From contig CM060732.1 of the NCBI GenBank assembly GCA_030704615.1, forward strand, positions 62,231,053 through 62,291,052: DNA of 60,000 nt, given 5' to 3'. The notes beneath the pieces were generated by a model. The model did no database searches. It saw nothing but the letters and a program-made list of their open reading frames with translations, and had not been told where the DNA came from. The position numbers and the translations under genes are program-made. The DNA is from Takakia lepidozioides. Taxonomy: Eukaryota; Streptophyta; Takakiopsida; Takakiales; Takakiaceae. The stretch's first letter is position 1, and every line of letters starts with the position of its first letter. Below, in pieces: positions 1-13,900 of the stretch.

Positions 1-1187
1 AACCCTCAATTTCTTCAACAATGCCAATGAGTAAGAGCTGGGGAAAATCTCAAGATTGTCAGTAATGAAAAACTTGCTTCCATCTTTAACGTAGCCATCT
101 CTCATGCTCTTTGTCATGTGAGGCACCTCATGGCCTTCCAACATTTTGCATGGAGTCTGCATTCTTCTTCCATGGCGTGGGCATTTTACTCCAAACCTAA
201 AGGGCAATTCGACAAAGGGTAAGTCTCAGCTTCTCCAGTCCTTCCAATCCTTCTAATGGAGCATATGACTCTTTATTATTTGCTCTTGTTCCCCTCCGAT
301 AGAGTGGGAGAATTATCTCTAGACAACAGCTAATTTCTGAAGGGCCTGGCAGCCTAGAATCACACAACATTGTCCATGTAATTGGGTGCCAGAATGAACA
401 ACAAAAGTCCATAAGCAATGAGGTGGGTGAGTACATCATACACCAACTTCGGACACCAATGATGTGGTTTGTACGACACAAATGGCCTTGGAAATTACTT
501 GGTCGTGACGTAGCTGCAGTGAGGCACCATGTTGCAGCCATAATAGGAAGGGGACGAGACTGCAGCATCGGGACCGTTTATACTGTCAGTATCTATCACC
601 AAATACTTTGAGCCCAGTCCATTCGTTGGCTTTGGATTGACAAGAAGTTTCTTGTTGGCGCACATCCTTTCCTCGGCTTCCAGCCTCTCAACGCTCTCAA
701 ACACATTGGCAATGCCCCCCACTGTCTTGGGGCTGACTAAAGCGCCTGACCCACCAATTGAGAGAAGAGTTATTCAGGAAAACCTTGACGGATTCTAGTA
801 CCACATTCTGTGGGCTCTCTCTTGTCAGGCTTTGTCAGCCAATAGGTGCATGATCTGTGGCCATAAGTCGACAACAACAATATCTATCTGAGTGGATTCC
901 TCTCTACCAGTAAGGCCAAATTCCCTGAACAAAGAACTGGTAAACAAATTTCTTGAAGGTTTTACTGGTGGCATGTAGGTGCCATTACTTTCAGACAGTA
1001 GTTTGATGATGCATCCGATCGGCAGTGTTAGAAACCCCATGACCAGATCCACAAAATCCTTCCCGGCCTCCACGAACAGAACCTGCTTGCTCGTTTTGCT
1101 GAACATAAGAGTCACAGGGATGCCTTTGTGGCTATCACTGGGTGAATTGAACTCCATTCGCAGGTGTGTTTTCGCAGGTGTAGCCAT
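1..1187 (-). CDS. DUF674-family protein, 5' part (runs off window start)
   Basis: The product resembles the plant DUF674 family, whose biochemical function is unknown. Exon 1 (1187 to 908, ATG at 1187) encodes the typical opening, with VLFVEAGKDFVDLVMGFLTL and then TLPIGCIIKLL. Its donor at 907 joins in phase to exon 2 (starting at 745), which gives ALVSPKTVGGIANVFESVE and a later pair of cysteines (GCNMVPHC). A third exon from about 225 down to base 1 carries CPRHGRRMQTPCKML and then GYVKDGSKFFITDNLEIFP, the zinc-ribbon-like and 'VTDDL' segments of this family. The exon 2/3 junction is not resolved, and the gene continues beyond base 1. It is divergent from UTP25. I am confident of the family, less so of the exact intron ends. 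Confidence 0.8.
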
Positions 1188-1999
1188 GGGAGGCGAAATT
1201 AGATGGAGAAAGAGAGGTGCAGGAAAATGGGACTCAATCCTAATGATCCAAGAAATAGCCTACAACTTTCAAGTGTGTGAAACTTGAGATAGAGAGTGGA
1301 TTAACAAAGAGACAGAACAGAGGAGGGTTGAGATGATGAACCTCAGTAGCCTAAGAACCCAAGGCCTGGATAGAGAGAAGAAAGAACTTCGTGAAGAGTG
1401 TAAGATAAGTACAAATCGGACTTACTAGCCTTGAGAAACTATGTGGTGTGTGTATGTTTGTGAGATCAGAGATATCAAACGGGCTTTGGGTGGGTTCATA
1501 TCCAGCATTGCCGATGGAGTCTCAGTCACAATGGGGATCCAAATTGGAGAAAGGATTTGCCGTGGGTCTGTGTGTGATTTGTACCAAAAGGATGATAGTG
1601 AAATGGAGAGGGATTAGTGGGGACGAAGGTCCCTTCTCTTCAGCCCCCTGCATGAAGCGGTGAACAGATCAGAGCCCTTTGGAGGGAAAGGGAAAGGCAA
1701 TTAGGTAGGCTAATAAGGAGTCAGTTAGTGAAGGGAAAGATAACTACTGAGGGTTAACGAATTAGTTAAAGACCACTTTCAGCTGACATAGGGCGGTTGG
1801 ACGAACGAGAACCATGTCTGGAACGAGACAATTTGGACGCACACAACCTTCACAGAGGTTTCATCCACACCCAGCATCCATCCATTCAGGGTTTAGGTTT
1901 CAGGGTTTAGGGCTAGGTTCTGGAGGAGCAGAGAAAGAGGGAGAGCGAGAGAGTGAGAGAAGGGAGGGGAGAGAAAGGAGGGTGCTTACTTAGAGCACA
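1188..1999. promoter_or_regulatory. Divergent intergenic region between DUF674 and UTP25
   Basis: About 0.8 kb separates the two divergent start codons, so promoters for both genes should lie here. No convincing TATA box was seen. Two telo-box-like copies (AGGGTTTAGG at 1888-1897 and AGGGTTTAGGG at 1902-1912; the complement contains AAACCCT) lie about 90 bases before the UTP25 ATG, followed by a GA-rich stretch at 1918-1980. In land plants telo boxes are common in promoters or 5' leaders of ribosome-biogenesis and translation genes, which suits UTP25. No other gene was recognised here. Confidence 0.55.
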
Positions 2000-4900
2000 A
2001 TGAAGAGGAAGGGTCGGCCGCCGCAGCGGGGGAGAGGGGGAGGGAGAGGTTCTCGTGGTCGGTTCAATGGCGCTTCCAAGCGCGGCCGTCATCATCTTAC
2101 AACAGTGTCGGAACCCCCCGGTTGGTACTCCACCTCCTTTTCTGTTTGGTGTTAGGGTTCTCATTGGCCAGATTACGTAAATGAGCTGGAATTGGAGAAT
2201 TTTCTTGCGCCTAGCTGACAACAATCTCTTACATGGGGTGATTGTGTGCCCCATGTAAGAATGGAAAGCACAATGTCGAATCCATCTCTGCTACTGTAGC
2301 CCTGTTTGTTCAGAGATGTGAGAGAGCTTTTAGTATGTGTGCGTTCTGAGGGAGAGGCAATGGGAGAGAAGGGTCACGTTATCTCAGCAATTCAGATTGT
2401 TTTGGCATGGATGAACTTTGTAAGCATTCTGGACCTCTAAAATTAGATTGCAAGGAGAGTACCCAGGCCATGTATCCCTCCTTTCCCACCCTTCATAGAC
2501 ACTGTTCGATCTCATCTGTGACTGGGTCTGAATTTACTTGTAGTTACTCAGCTCACGGCAGGCCTGCATTCAGCCTACAGTTGCTTTATAACCAGAAAGA
2601 TGTAGCACAACCGAGACATTTGGGGCACAATTGGTGCTTGGACAAGGGGCCGGGGAAATCCGTTCCTCCTCGCCACGCACGCAGATTGAATTGTCGATCA
2701 ATGCAGCTAAAAGTATAGCCTGAATTAAGCACCATTTGAGTATTTAATGAGGCAGAGATGTCCTGACAGCTGTTGTTTGAAGTTAATAGTCGAATTGTGA
2801 TCCTTTGAGATTACAGTAGGGTGCAAACTACAACATTTAGTTGTGAAGGTATTTCTGAAGTTTCCTATTGTCTAATGCATGCCACAGAAGGATATTTCTG
2901 CGGTGCAACTGAAAATTATGGCCCCCTTTTCATTATACATCTGGACTGTTTGATTGAACAGAACCCGAGAAGGAGCGTGCCATTGACGAGGACGCCAGTG
3001 ATGAAGACCATGAGTTGGTTATGGAGGAACCTGACAATGCTTATTCTGCCCTCCTACAAACCTTGCAGGAAACGAGTGGAACATTTGCCCGAGCTTATGC
3101 TCAGCGGTGTGTATGCATGCAGAGTTGAGAGAGAGAGAATGAAATGACACAGATGGAGAATGAATAGGAAGCACCGTGACTGCCTGCGAATGGTGGCTAT
3201 GATGCACCCTTCAGGTCATTGTCCCAGCAGGCAAGAGAGTTGTCCCTTGGAAAAGGGGAAAGAGGCAGTTCCACCTATGCTTATCATTGATATATCACGT
3301 GGTGTTTTCAAACAAAAACTCGAGAGAGAGCATGACAGGTTCCCAAAGGCATTCTCTAGATTACAAGGATGGGTCTTCATTTGTCAGTCATTGCATGCTG
3401 GCAGGCGTAGGGAAGAGCAAGGAGGGGGCACCAGCAGTTCGGAGGAGGAAGCAGCAGGCGGTGATCTAGAAGCTGACAGTAACCCTGACACTGATTCAGA
3501 ATCTCAGTCTGAGATTGATGCTGGTACACCACAAGTTTCACAGCATCTTTTCAGTTCTTGGCACTTGAGGCATAGCCCTTTAAGGACCTCAATTGCTCAG
3601 GATGTGGATCCGTGATTTGCGAATCCGTTAAAGCTCCTGTGTGTAAAGGTACCCTTGCACACGGGGATGATCAACATTGGCATAATATCACACAGAATGT
3701 GGATTCTTCTCAGAAACACATGGTTTCTAGATGGTGCTAGTCTTTGCATTTGTGATCCTGATATACTTCCCTTCCAAGACCAGGAAGTGATGCAGTGCAT
3801 TAAGGTTTGATTGCAAGAACTGACATAACAAGTCTCAGCTCCTGTAAAACTGACTCGCGCTTATGTGGACAGAAAGTGAAGGGGGGCATGGAGACAATGA
3901 AGAGTTGTCAGTTGCTGATAAAGGGGCAGATGCAATGACAAATGGAAAATGGGGAGGTGGATCTGGAGAGAAGGAAGAAAGTGATGGCGACGATGAAGAT
4001 GGTCTGTCGGAGGCAGAGAATGATGAGGAAGGCGACCTCGAAAGGTTGGCTAGCGGGGCAAGTGCAGGCACATGTATTGAGTAAGATGCTCCTTTCCATC
4101 AGTTTCATTTGTTCGGTCCCAACTCTATGGTACTTCTTTATTAAAGCAAACGACACTTGTTTCAGAAGTCGTCCTGAAGTATGGGTAAATTAATTACTTC
4201 CTATGTGTTGGAGTATGTGGTCAGGTACGTGTTACAGAATGGGGTGTCCCTATGTTGTACAGGTAGGTAGTATCGATGTCACTTCTTGGATCTCGATTGG
4301 CCTTGCCATAAAATTTAACGGAATTGATGCACAACACTGCAGCGTTGTGCTTGCAAAGGCAAAGCTCTCACAGAAAAGGGATGTGTCTTCACTATGAGGC
4401 CATGTGAGTGGAGCAATGTATTTGGTCAAAGAACATGATGTCTTTGTAGGTTCCCATTCAGAAGGACCCTTCGTCAGTTGGGAATTACAAACGTGACTGA
4501 GTGTCCCCAGCCCATTCAAGACTCAAATTGAGCACGAGTTGAATGAAGCTGAAATTGCCAAGCTGGTGGAGGGGGAGGGGAAGGCCAAATTCAAGGCAAA
4601 GGTTGCAGCAGCAGGGTTTCCTGAAGGAAAGTGGATCACAAATGTTCTTGCCTGTCCCAAGGTGGGCAAGTCCCTTTCATCTTTCATCTTCCTTTGTCGT
4701 CCTGGCTCTATGTTTTGTTCTGTCCATTTGAATATCTAGTGGCTCATAATGTGGCTATAGTCGCTATATATGAACGGAGGTGAAGGTTAGTGTCGATGGT
4801 ATCGTCTCTGAACTTGACTCTGCTGAGTGCACTTGCAGGTAGAGAAGAGTTTAGACATGTGTGCAGTGAAGGTAAGGCTTCAAAAGCATTGGCAAGGCCT

Positions 4901-7900
4901 TCCCGGGCACATGCAATGGGGGGACTTCGAATCAGAACAGCAAGCCCAGTTCTTCTCTTTCTGTACGATCTTCCATTCTTGATACTTGGGCACACCTGAT
5001 AGTAATTTGTACAATGTTTGGACAGTGATGGAAGGGTCCAGGTTCCCTCTATTAACACGTTCATTCCCTTGTTGAGTAACGTGAGGTCCTTATTAATTCC
5101 TTCTCCTTCTCCGAGTCTCTGAATCTTGAAGGTCTTTTATGAGATAGTGGTGGCATGAGCAGGCAATAGCTACAAGGACATCTTGCATTCAAGAAGGCAT
5201 GGGTCTCAAAGCAGATTGGACTCGGATCAGCAACACCAAACTACTATGGATGCATATGTGCTTCATGTTGTAAGTCCATGAACATCAGAGGCATAATTTA
5301 ATGCTAACCAGTACCAGCTTAGAGAGTGTGTACCAGCCGGGGGGATAGCCCGGTGGGTAGGACATTGGACTGCACTGAAGGTCTTGGATTTAAAGGCAGA
5401 ATGACTGAACCATCAAGTTCTAGTCATTGCTGGCAGCCTATGTTGGAGGCTTCATCACCCAATCCACCTCGACTGTGACAAAGGCATCTCCTTGCAAAAT
5501 TGTTTTATCTAGGGACGTTCAACCCTCTAGGACAAGGGCTGGGGAAAGAACGTGTCCATCTCTGTACAGGAAGGATTGGACTGGGATAAACAAGGCACAT
5601 AAGCTGTGTCATCGTAGCTTGCTTGAGTTTGTATGGTGTCCCTTCTGCAGAATGGTTAATATGAGGGTTTCTCCTCTACAATCTGAGCCAACCTCTTTTC
5701 TGATGTGGCGTATGAGGTGCAGCTAAACCATGTCTTCAAAACAAGGGATCATGTCACTCACAATAATGAAAAGTTGCATCGTCACCAATCGACTGGGGTT
5801 GGTGCAGTGACAGACGTCACAGACCCACCTCGAGATCAAGGGTTCACGCGTCCCAAGGTTTGGCTGTGCCCTGTTTGAATCTTTATTAATCGTACAATCC
5901 CATAGTTCTTGTCGAAAGTTCTTGGATGGCAGTGATAGCTTCCGTTACTTGTGTTGCTAAATACTTTGTGGCAGGTGCTTATTTTGTTGCCATTACGAAG
6001 TACTGCACTGAAGTTCGTGGAACGCTTGATAAAGCTGGCACCAACCTTTCAAACGGTTTGTTATTTATCTCCCTTGCTGCCCCCTGTGTATGTTATAGAG
6101 TTGCTTTCTTTCTGAGCTTTCCGCGGACGTTATAAAGTACCATTTCATTTCATTTCATTTCTTCTTTCTCTCACAGACGTAGTAAATTGCCTTCTGTGTA
6201 TCTTATTCTGTGTTGTGGTTCTTTGTTCTATGTATGTCCCTTCAACCCTTTGGCCTGACTATGCAGGTTATCAAGTTACTTTCTTTCCCGTTTCCACACC
6301 TCTTTCCAGGTCCTAGGGCCATTTTAGAAATTTTCACACATTTTACTCGAGATAGGCAAGTGTACTCCGAGAGCAGAGTGAGATGCTAGTGTCTTCTCAG
6401 AGAATGCTCCACCTTGTCAAAGAGGCCCTAAGTGCTAGCAGAATATCTTCATACTGTGCTCCGTCTCTGAGCTTTGCTCAGATGGAATTCTCTCAATGAG
6501 AGCATTAATCTTGTTTTTCATTTAGCAATCTTTCTGGAGGTGTCTTTTGGTCCATACGATTTGGGGCTTCCAGAGGATGTAGTGAATTTCTCTTCTTTTT
6601 GGATATGGTATTACCACCATTATCAGGATTGTCTTCTCTTGGCAAGCTAAGACCAATGAGTACATCCTTTGTCTGTTGCCTGTCGCCGTCTTCCTCCTTT
6701 CTCTTTGTTGACGTGTACCTCAAGAATACTTTGATTAAATGTATTACTCCAATCTGTCAGGGGGATGTGGAGCACAAAGGCAGGTTCTTTGATGATTTTG
6801 GTGTAGAGGAGGATGAAGAGGACGCCGATGAAGGAGGAAATGAACCTGCAGGTGCTGGCACTGCAGGGAAGGAACAAGGGAAGAGAAACAGGTTAACTGG
6901 AAAGCCTGCTGATTTCCTGGCTCTGTTCAGTGGAAACAACGATGACCATTTCCGGATTGGAATCAAGTTCACGAGGTGGGCTGAGTGTGTTACCTTTGTC
7001 TTTAATCCAAAATCGCATCAATAGTAGCCCTTACACCAACCCTCCATGTTCTGTAACTAGGCTCTGCATAATCTACGAATAGAGTTTGGCGATTTTTATA
7101 CCCTGGTAGGGAAACGGCCATGACCAGCTCAGGCAGGGGTAGTATACTCAGGGACGATGCCTCTAGTTGAAGTCATGGCTACTTTCACAAACAATAGTGG
7201 ATAAGTACATTGTAATACATTTCTTGGCAGCCCATTTGATTTTACAACAAATATGACTTTGCTCATGAAACTTTTCTACTGTTCTGGCCGAGTGCCCGAT
7301 GTTGACGATGTTCATCTCTCTCATACTTCCCTACTCCTAATTCTCCTTGTGTCCCTAGAGAGACACTGGTGGTTGCAACTTTTGCAGCTTTCTCTTCCAT
7401 AGGGCCCCTAAAGGAATGTCATAACAACCATTCACATTGACTGGTAAGTGCATGCGTTCGTTGTCTCTACCCAGCATGGGAGAGACCATGCATCAGTGCA
7501 GAAAGCATCTTGGAATCAATTTGGCCCCACATTCCTCGGGGGTTCCCAGTATGGTTATTGTAGTTCTGATATGATCCCGGTAGGGTTTGAGAGGCAGTCC
7601 ATCCGCCACTTGATTTTCTTTCTCTCCCTTCAACTCTTCAAATTCTTCTGAGGGGTCATGTGTATGATCAATAGCTATAACGTTTGTGTGGAGTGTTTCT
7701 TTCAGGAAAAGCATAAAACTCTACAGCGATTTCTATTCATCTGACCTCATTATTGCTTCACCCATTGGACTTGTGACGGTGAGAACTTTATTGACAGTGT
7801 GATAGTTGAGTCTGCTTGTGTTGTAAGACTTGTCTTTATCCTAGCAGAGTTCACACATGTGAGAAAGATTCTGTAACCTGTCCTCAAATTGTAATCTAAC

Positions 7901-10900
7901 AGGAAGAGGGGACATTCTGGCAAGGAAGTAGTGGCTTTCTCACTCACTTTGTGGTTTATGGTATCTGTAGCGGATTGGAGAGGCGGAGAGTGCTAAGAAA
8001 GAAGAGAAGCAGGATATTGACTTCCTCTCATCCATTGAGGTGAGCCGATTTATAGTGCAGCTCTACATGCTGATGACTAGACTTTTCTTTTTCACTTGCT
8101 TTCTGTCTCCTTCATGTGACGCATGTCATTGGCTGTCCTTTGGTGCTTTGGGTCCCCTGGGGCCCCATGGACATAAGTGATTGCTGTCATGCTATCACTC
8201 TTTCTTTCCGCGGACGTTATAAAGCACCATTTCATTCATTTCATTTCCTTTCAGGGTTCGTTGGACATCATAAGTTTGCTTTGTTCCCTGCACATTACAG
8301 AAGTTAAATTGTAGTGGATGGTGGTTGTAGCTTACCATCAATGTCATAAAACTTTGTTCCACTATGAGGATCAGAAATGCTTGGCAGCTTACCTGCACGA
8401 GGCCTTCACCCTTAGACAATCACTCAAACAGTGGTTCTTATTCTTCGCTTTGGTTTTGTTTCCTCTCTCATGTTTTCTTTCCATTTTCTCCCATAAGCTC
8501 TATGAGCTTTCTGCGGACGTTATAAAGCACCATTTCATTTCATTTCTTTCTGTGTCTGGTCTTTTTGTGGATGTTATTGTTTCTTTCTGTATCTGCCTTC
8601 TCCATGGATGTGATCAAGTTCCTATTTTCAGACGTAATAAACTTCTTTCTATTTTCCTTTCTCTTTCCTCTCTCACACGCACGTAACCTCCAATCCACTA
8701 ACTGGAGTGCCATCTGTTGTGCGACAGCTACATTTAAGGTCTGGCTAACTTCTATACTGTGGTGGTAGCAAGAACTTGAGCTGCTCCAGTTTATTTGCCA
8801 GACTCTATTGTTGCTACTTATGCCATAGCAAAGTGAATAGTCCATGAGTAACGCATTTTGTCTCTTCCTCTTTCACACCTTTTCCCCCATGTTATCCATC
8901 ACTATACTTAGATTTGGAAAAGGTTGGTGCACTGTATTATGTCTTTGGATGTTGTTGACAAATCAAGAGGTTTGGTGTTGGTCACAGATAGTGGTGCTGG
9001 ACTACGCAGATGTTATACTGATGCAGGTTCCTCCCCCCCTTCACCACATAGCTTCCACTCAAATGAATGTTGTTCTCTGAACAAGCATCCGTCTCTCTTT
9101 GTCTGTCTCTCCCATTCTGCTTGTCTCTCACATTTATATCCACCCTTCAAGACAGAATGTGTAGTGCAAGAGTCAAGGGGGAACCGAAGCTCTGATTTCA
9201 CTGCCACCTTAAGTCAGTTACATTGCTGCCGTTCTTCATTGCCATGTGAACCTGAAAATATCAGAATGGGGTTGCAGAATTGGTCGCATGTGGTGTCTGT
9301 TTTTGATCACCTCAATCGCTTACCTACTCAACAGCACGGCACTGACTTCATGCGCATCCGAGAATGGTGGGTTGTGTGGGATGGTTTCGTCTCTGTTCTG
9401 ACCTAAAGTATTTTCTGTCACTTACATATGTTGGTAATACATGTACAGATATACAGAAATGTGTTTTTGTATGCTTGCTTGTTTATATGCATGCTATGAT
9501 GATTCTCATGGATACATGTATGTGCAAGTGTCATGAATGCTAGTACGTGTGGTTGAGCCTGGTTGTGACAGGTATCTGAATGGTCATGCACGTCATTATC
9601 GCCAAACGATCGTTCTTTCTGCTTTTCCTGATGCAGGTTGGAACTGTCGCTGTTGCAATTTCCAGTCGCATCTTTCTTTTGGAGGGATAGCAAAGATGTG
9701 AGGAGTCAGAGACAGAGGTTGTCAAGCACAGAGGCGGCAGCCAGTGCATTCAAGTCGTTTCCCAAATTAGTAATGTAGTATCAATTCTGGAAGGCATGCC
9801 AGCAGATGGAGACCAGAGTTATAGAGAAATGAAATGGTACTTAATAACGTCTGTGGAAAGCTCAAGAGCTAAGTGGACAAGAATGAAATGAAATGGTACT
9901 TTATAACAAGAGAAAGCATGAAACAAGAAAGAGGGGGCCCTTCACAAGCAGCCCTAAAAACAACTATTGTTCCAGGGGTTGTCTAAGAGACAACGCCGCG
10001 TGCAGATATGCTGCTAAGCATTTCTCATCCTCATAATGGAAGTCGTCTGTGAGAGATGGAGTACCTCGGATCTCATAGTAGAGAGGGCAGTGGAAGGAAT
10101 ATTCTTCACTTTCGATTTCCCTGTTTTTCCACCGCAAGCAGGGCACAGCAGTCCTCAATTGCAGATTGTCCCACCCACCAGTCAGTATCCGCAGACTGTG
10201 GGAGCCCACCCTAAACCTCCCAAATACCCTCAGACGAGAGGGAGATAAACCTGCTGACAGGTAATTGGGCATGTTTGCCTGACATAAGTTCCATAAGTTC
10301 TCGTCCGATGCATCTGTTGTGGTCCTGCTTGGACAAATTTCCATCCCCTCAATATTTTGTGGCAGTAGGGAAGCAACGGTGCGTATGTGATGCTCAAAAG
10401 AAACTACATCTGCAATCCCCAAGGGATCTGTAGGGATGGCAGGACGTTCAGAGTTCAGACATTACATGATAATCTTTTCTGACTTGTGCATACAAAGACT
10501 GATCCATACAAGTCAGCTGAAGATAATCTTTTATTTGTGTAGGTGTGAATGCGCTCTTTTATCGAAGTTGTCCCAATCATGCAGGCAAGGTATGCAGTCA
10601 GACACTTGCAGTCACCTTGTTATTTCAAATAATTGCTGAAGATGTGCTATTTATGTGTCACATTTTTGAGGAATCAAATTTGAAGAACTAGAGAACAGTA
10701 GAGAATGTAGTCAAAATTCCAAAGTTGGCTTACTCTTGTGTTGAGGGTTTGTGCACCCTTGGATCACCAGGTCAGAACTGAGAGAGAACCACCTGAACAG
10801 ATGGTATAGTTAGCACTTTCAACGTTTTTTCATTTGAACCAGGGGGCTTTGTGCCTTTTCAACCCGGATTGCTGGCTAATGACAAAGTAGCTGTGGGATG

Positions 10901-13900
10901 ACACTGATAGATGACTGGATCTGAAACAAAGCCCAAGATTCTAGACCGATTTGGAAATGCATATGGTTACCACCTTGGTGACAGAGACAGACAATCATTG
11001 ATCTTATGGAGCTCTGGGTGACCATCAACTTGTGGTTTTATAATGGCAGATAAAGTTGCAATGTGACAGTACTGGAGTGCTATCCAAAGTGGTGCTCCAA
11101 GTGCGCCAGGTCACTCTTGCCTTCACCTATTGCCCTCTATTCTTCTGTGCTGTCCTTAGTTTGAATGTTGTCAGATTTGCCACACTATTTGAGGCTTATT
11201 GGTGTTAGCTGTATGTTGGTTGGCAATTGTGGGCTGTGGTAGAACTGTATATATTGTTAGTCTTTGTCATATGCACTGGCACTTTCTTGTCTGACATGAG
11301 CTACATGCTGGTTGTAAGATTTTATATCTGCAACTCACTTGATGTGGATCACCATACTGACAGGCTATTTTGATTCCAATAGAAGTATTGTGGCTTCATT
11401 AACATTTTGTCAATAACCCGTGAAGCCAGATTACCCTGAACGTATTTTGTGTGGCAGGTGTACGAGAGATTTGATTGCCAATCAATTACAGACGTTGATG
11501 ATGCTCGTTTCAACGTTTTTGTTAAACAGGTAGTGTGGGAGGGGTTTCATTTCTTCAGTTTCAGAGCACAAGCAAGGCAGCAGTAGTAGAATTTTCCCCT
11601 GACAAGTACACCAGCCTGTTGGCTTCACTGAGGCAGTGACTTCATCTAGTGACCTCCATTTGATTTCATGATACACTCTGTTTGGCTCTGTGACATAGTG
11701 GCCACTTGACCTTTACTACTGACATAGTGACTGAAAAAATGCACTGCTTAGTAACTTGCCAACTGCATGGGTCCCAAAGTGAATTAGGAATATTAGTGGC
11801 CCCAAGATTGTAGCACGGTTGTGTTTCATGGAGATAGAAGGCATGTACTGAAGTATGGAATATTGTCTCTCTGGTTGACCTGCAGGTTTTTCCACGCATC
11901 AAGAATTCTTTGCAGGTCCTCAAACACTCCTGTCTCTTGAGGCGTAGTCCTATAATTTGGTTACTGTAATTATGTCCTCACAATGCCAGATCCACCAATG
12001 TGTGGACACAGAAGTTAGACTCGGCCCTGTGAACCAAAAATTTATATTCTCTCTTGTGTATGCTTGTTCAAACTGGGCAGTGTCTATGGCGACAGGGTTC
12101 TGGCAAGCAATGTCTAACAATCTGTCTTGCTGTTTCCCTGAACTTGTTTCCAGTTTGTGACATGGGTGAGGACCCTAAGGATCATCTGAGGGGCCTACCT
12201 ACCTACCCTCAGCAGTAGACTGAAATCTAAACTGCGGGTTGGGAGTGTACCTTTGAACAATAAACAGATGCAGAGAGGAAAGGGAGATTTTCATCGTGGG
12301 GGGGGCCAAAGACAATATCCATTTTCTGATACAATGTTCGGGTCTTCTCATCAGAGAGCGAACCTCTTCGTAGGACCATCAAGAACATAGTCCCTTCACC
12401 TCTCTCTGTTCACCCACTTTCAAAATCTCGAGGCTGAGCCTAAAGCCCTCCCCCTGTTGGGTCTAATTGCTGGGCAGTTCACACACAGCAGATTGATGCT
12501 TGTGTGAAGGGCTTTCTTGGGGAAATCTGGAAAGCCCGAACCAATTGTTTATACCAAGATAAGTGCCACTACTGGAGTGAGCTCTTGTTCTACTCAAACT
12601 AGGCACGGTGTCTATGGCCACAAGTCTACGGTCAGAACATCTCAAGAGTACATTCTCTCTCCCTTGCTGTTTGCAGGGTGGGGTAATGCTTTTCACTCGG
12701 TCATATTTTGACTTTGTTCGGCTACGGAACTTTTTGAAATCTGAGAATGCCTCATTTTGCCTGCTTGGAGAGTAAGTCATCTTTTCCCATAAGCTATGGA
12801 CATCCATTTCATTTCTTTCTTTCTCTTAGATTGTAAAGTACCATTTCATTTCATTTCTTAGATTTAGAGTGCTCAAGCATTTCATTTCTTATTCTCCATC
12901 TTATTCGGCCCAGAGTGGGTGCAGGCAAGGTCTCTGGCCACAAGGCTATTGTAAACAACGTCTCACCAGTACATTCTTATTTTTCCATCTTCTGATGACA
13001 ACATCATTCTAGCTATGTAGTTGATAATTCATCATACTATATAGGCCTAGATATCGTTTATCCGTAGAGTCAAGCATAATTGAGGGTTGCAGCAACATTT
13101 GTGGGCCTTATGTTCTTAGCCTTATGGGCTGGTGATACTTGGAGCAGTGCTGTGTTGTCACAGTCGAGCTCCTCTTTTTCTTTCGATCTAGCGATGTCTA
13201 TGTTCTCATCAGCTTTGTGATCCAAGGAAATATGGGCGGTTTCATACGCAAGGAGAGAATAATTAAACAAGAAAGGAACTTCATGTCCATAAAAATGCAA
13301 AGAGCTTTTGGGAGGAAGTCAGAAGAAATCTGATATGCCGGCAGGAGACAGATACATCCGATGGCGATGGATCGTCCATGGTGGAGTCACTAGATTGAAA
13401 AACAGAGACATATGCTAACGTCTGTAAGTTTACTTGTCTTGGTTGTGCTGGTTTGGCTTGTGAAGGTACACCAAGCAAAGTGACATATCACGGGGCCGTT
13501 CATGGTTTTATCATGGCAAGCGGCGGATAATGGTGTATACTGAGCGCTCCCATTTCTACCACCGTTACAAGGTGTCTTTGCCATTTGGACTTCAGCCCCT
13601 TCCACAGTTGAATTGCAGTTGTATGCTTAAAGTGGCTGGTTGTTGGAGGCCCTACTCTCCTGTTAATTATGTCTCCTCTTTTGTTTGTCCCATAATCTCT
13701 TTGAGGGAGGTTATATGGTGCCTTTCTTTCTTCATACCTTTCATTTCTTTTTGACCTGCTTAACTCGAGCAATTTTGAAATGATCAAGGGATTTCTGTAG
13801 CTCCTGTAGATAGATGACTGGTTACAGAACTGCAGCCACCCAGCCTTAGACAGGGCCACTAGAGGAAGAATCAGGCCAGTAGCCTCAATTGGTTTATGAG

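Noticed and set aside
5341-5400. Possible functional tRNA gene
   Set aside because: A-box-like sequence is present, but the B box is degenerate and no cloverleaf can be drawn, so a SINE remnant is more likely.
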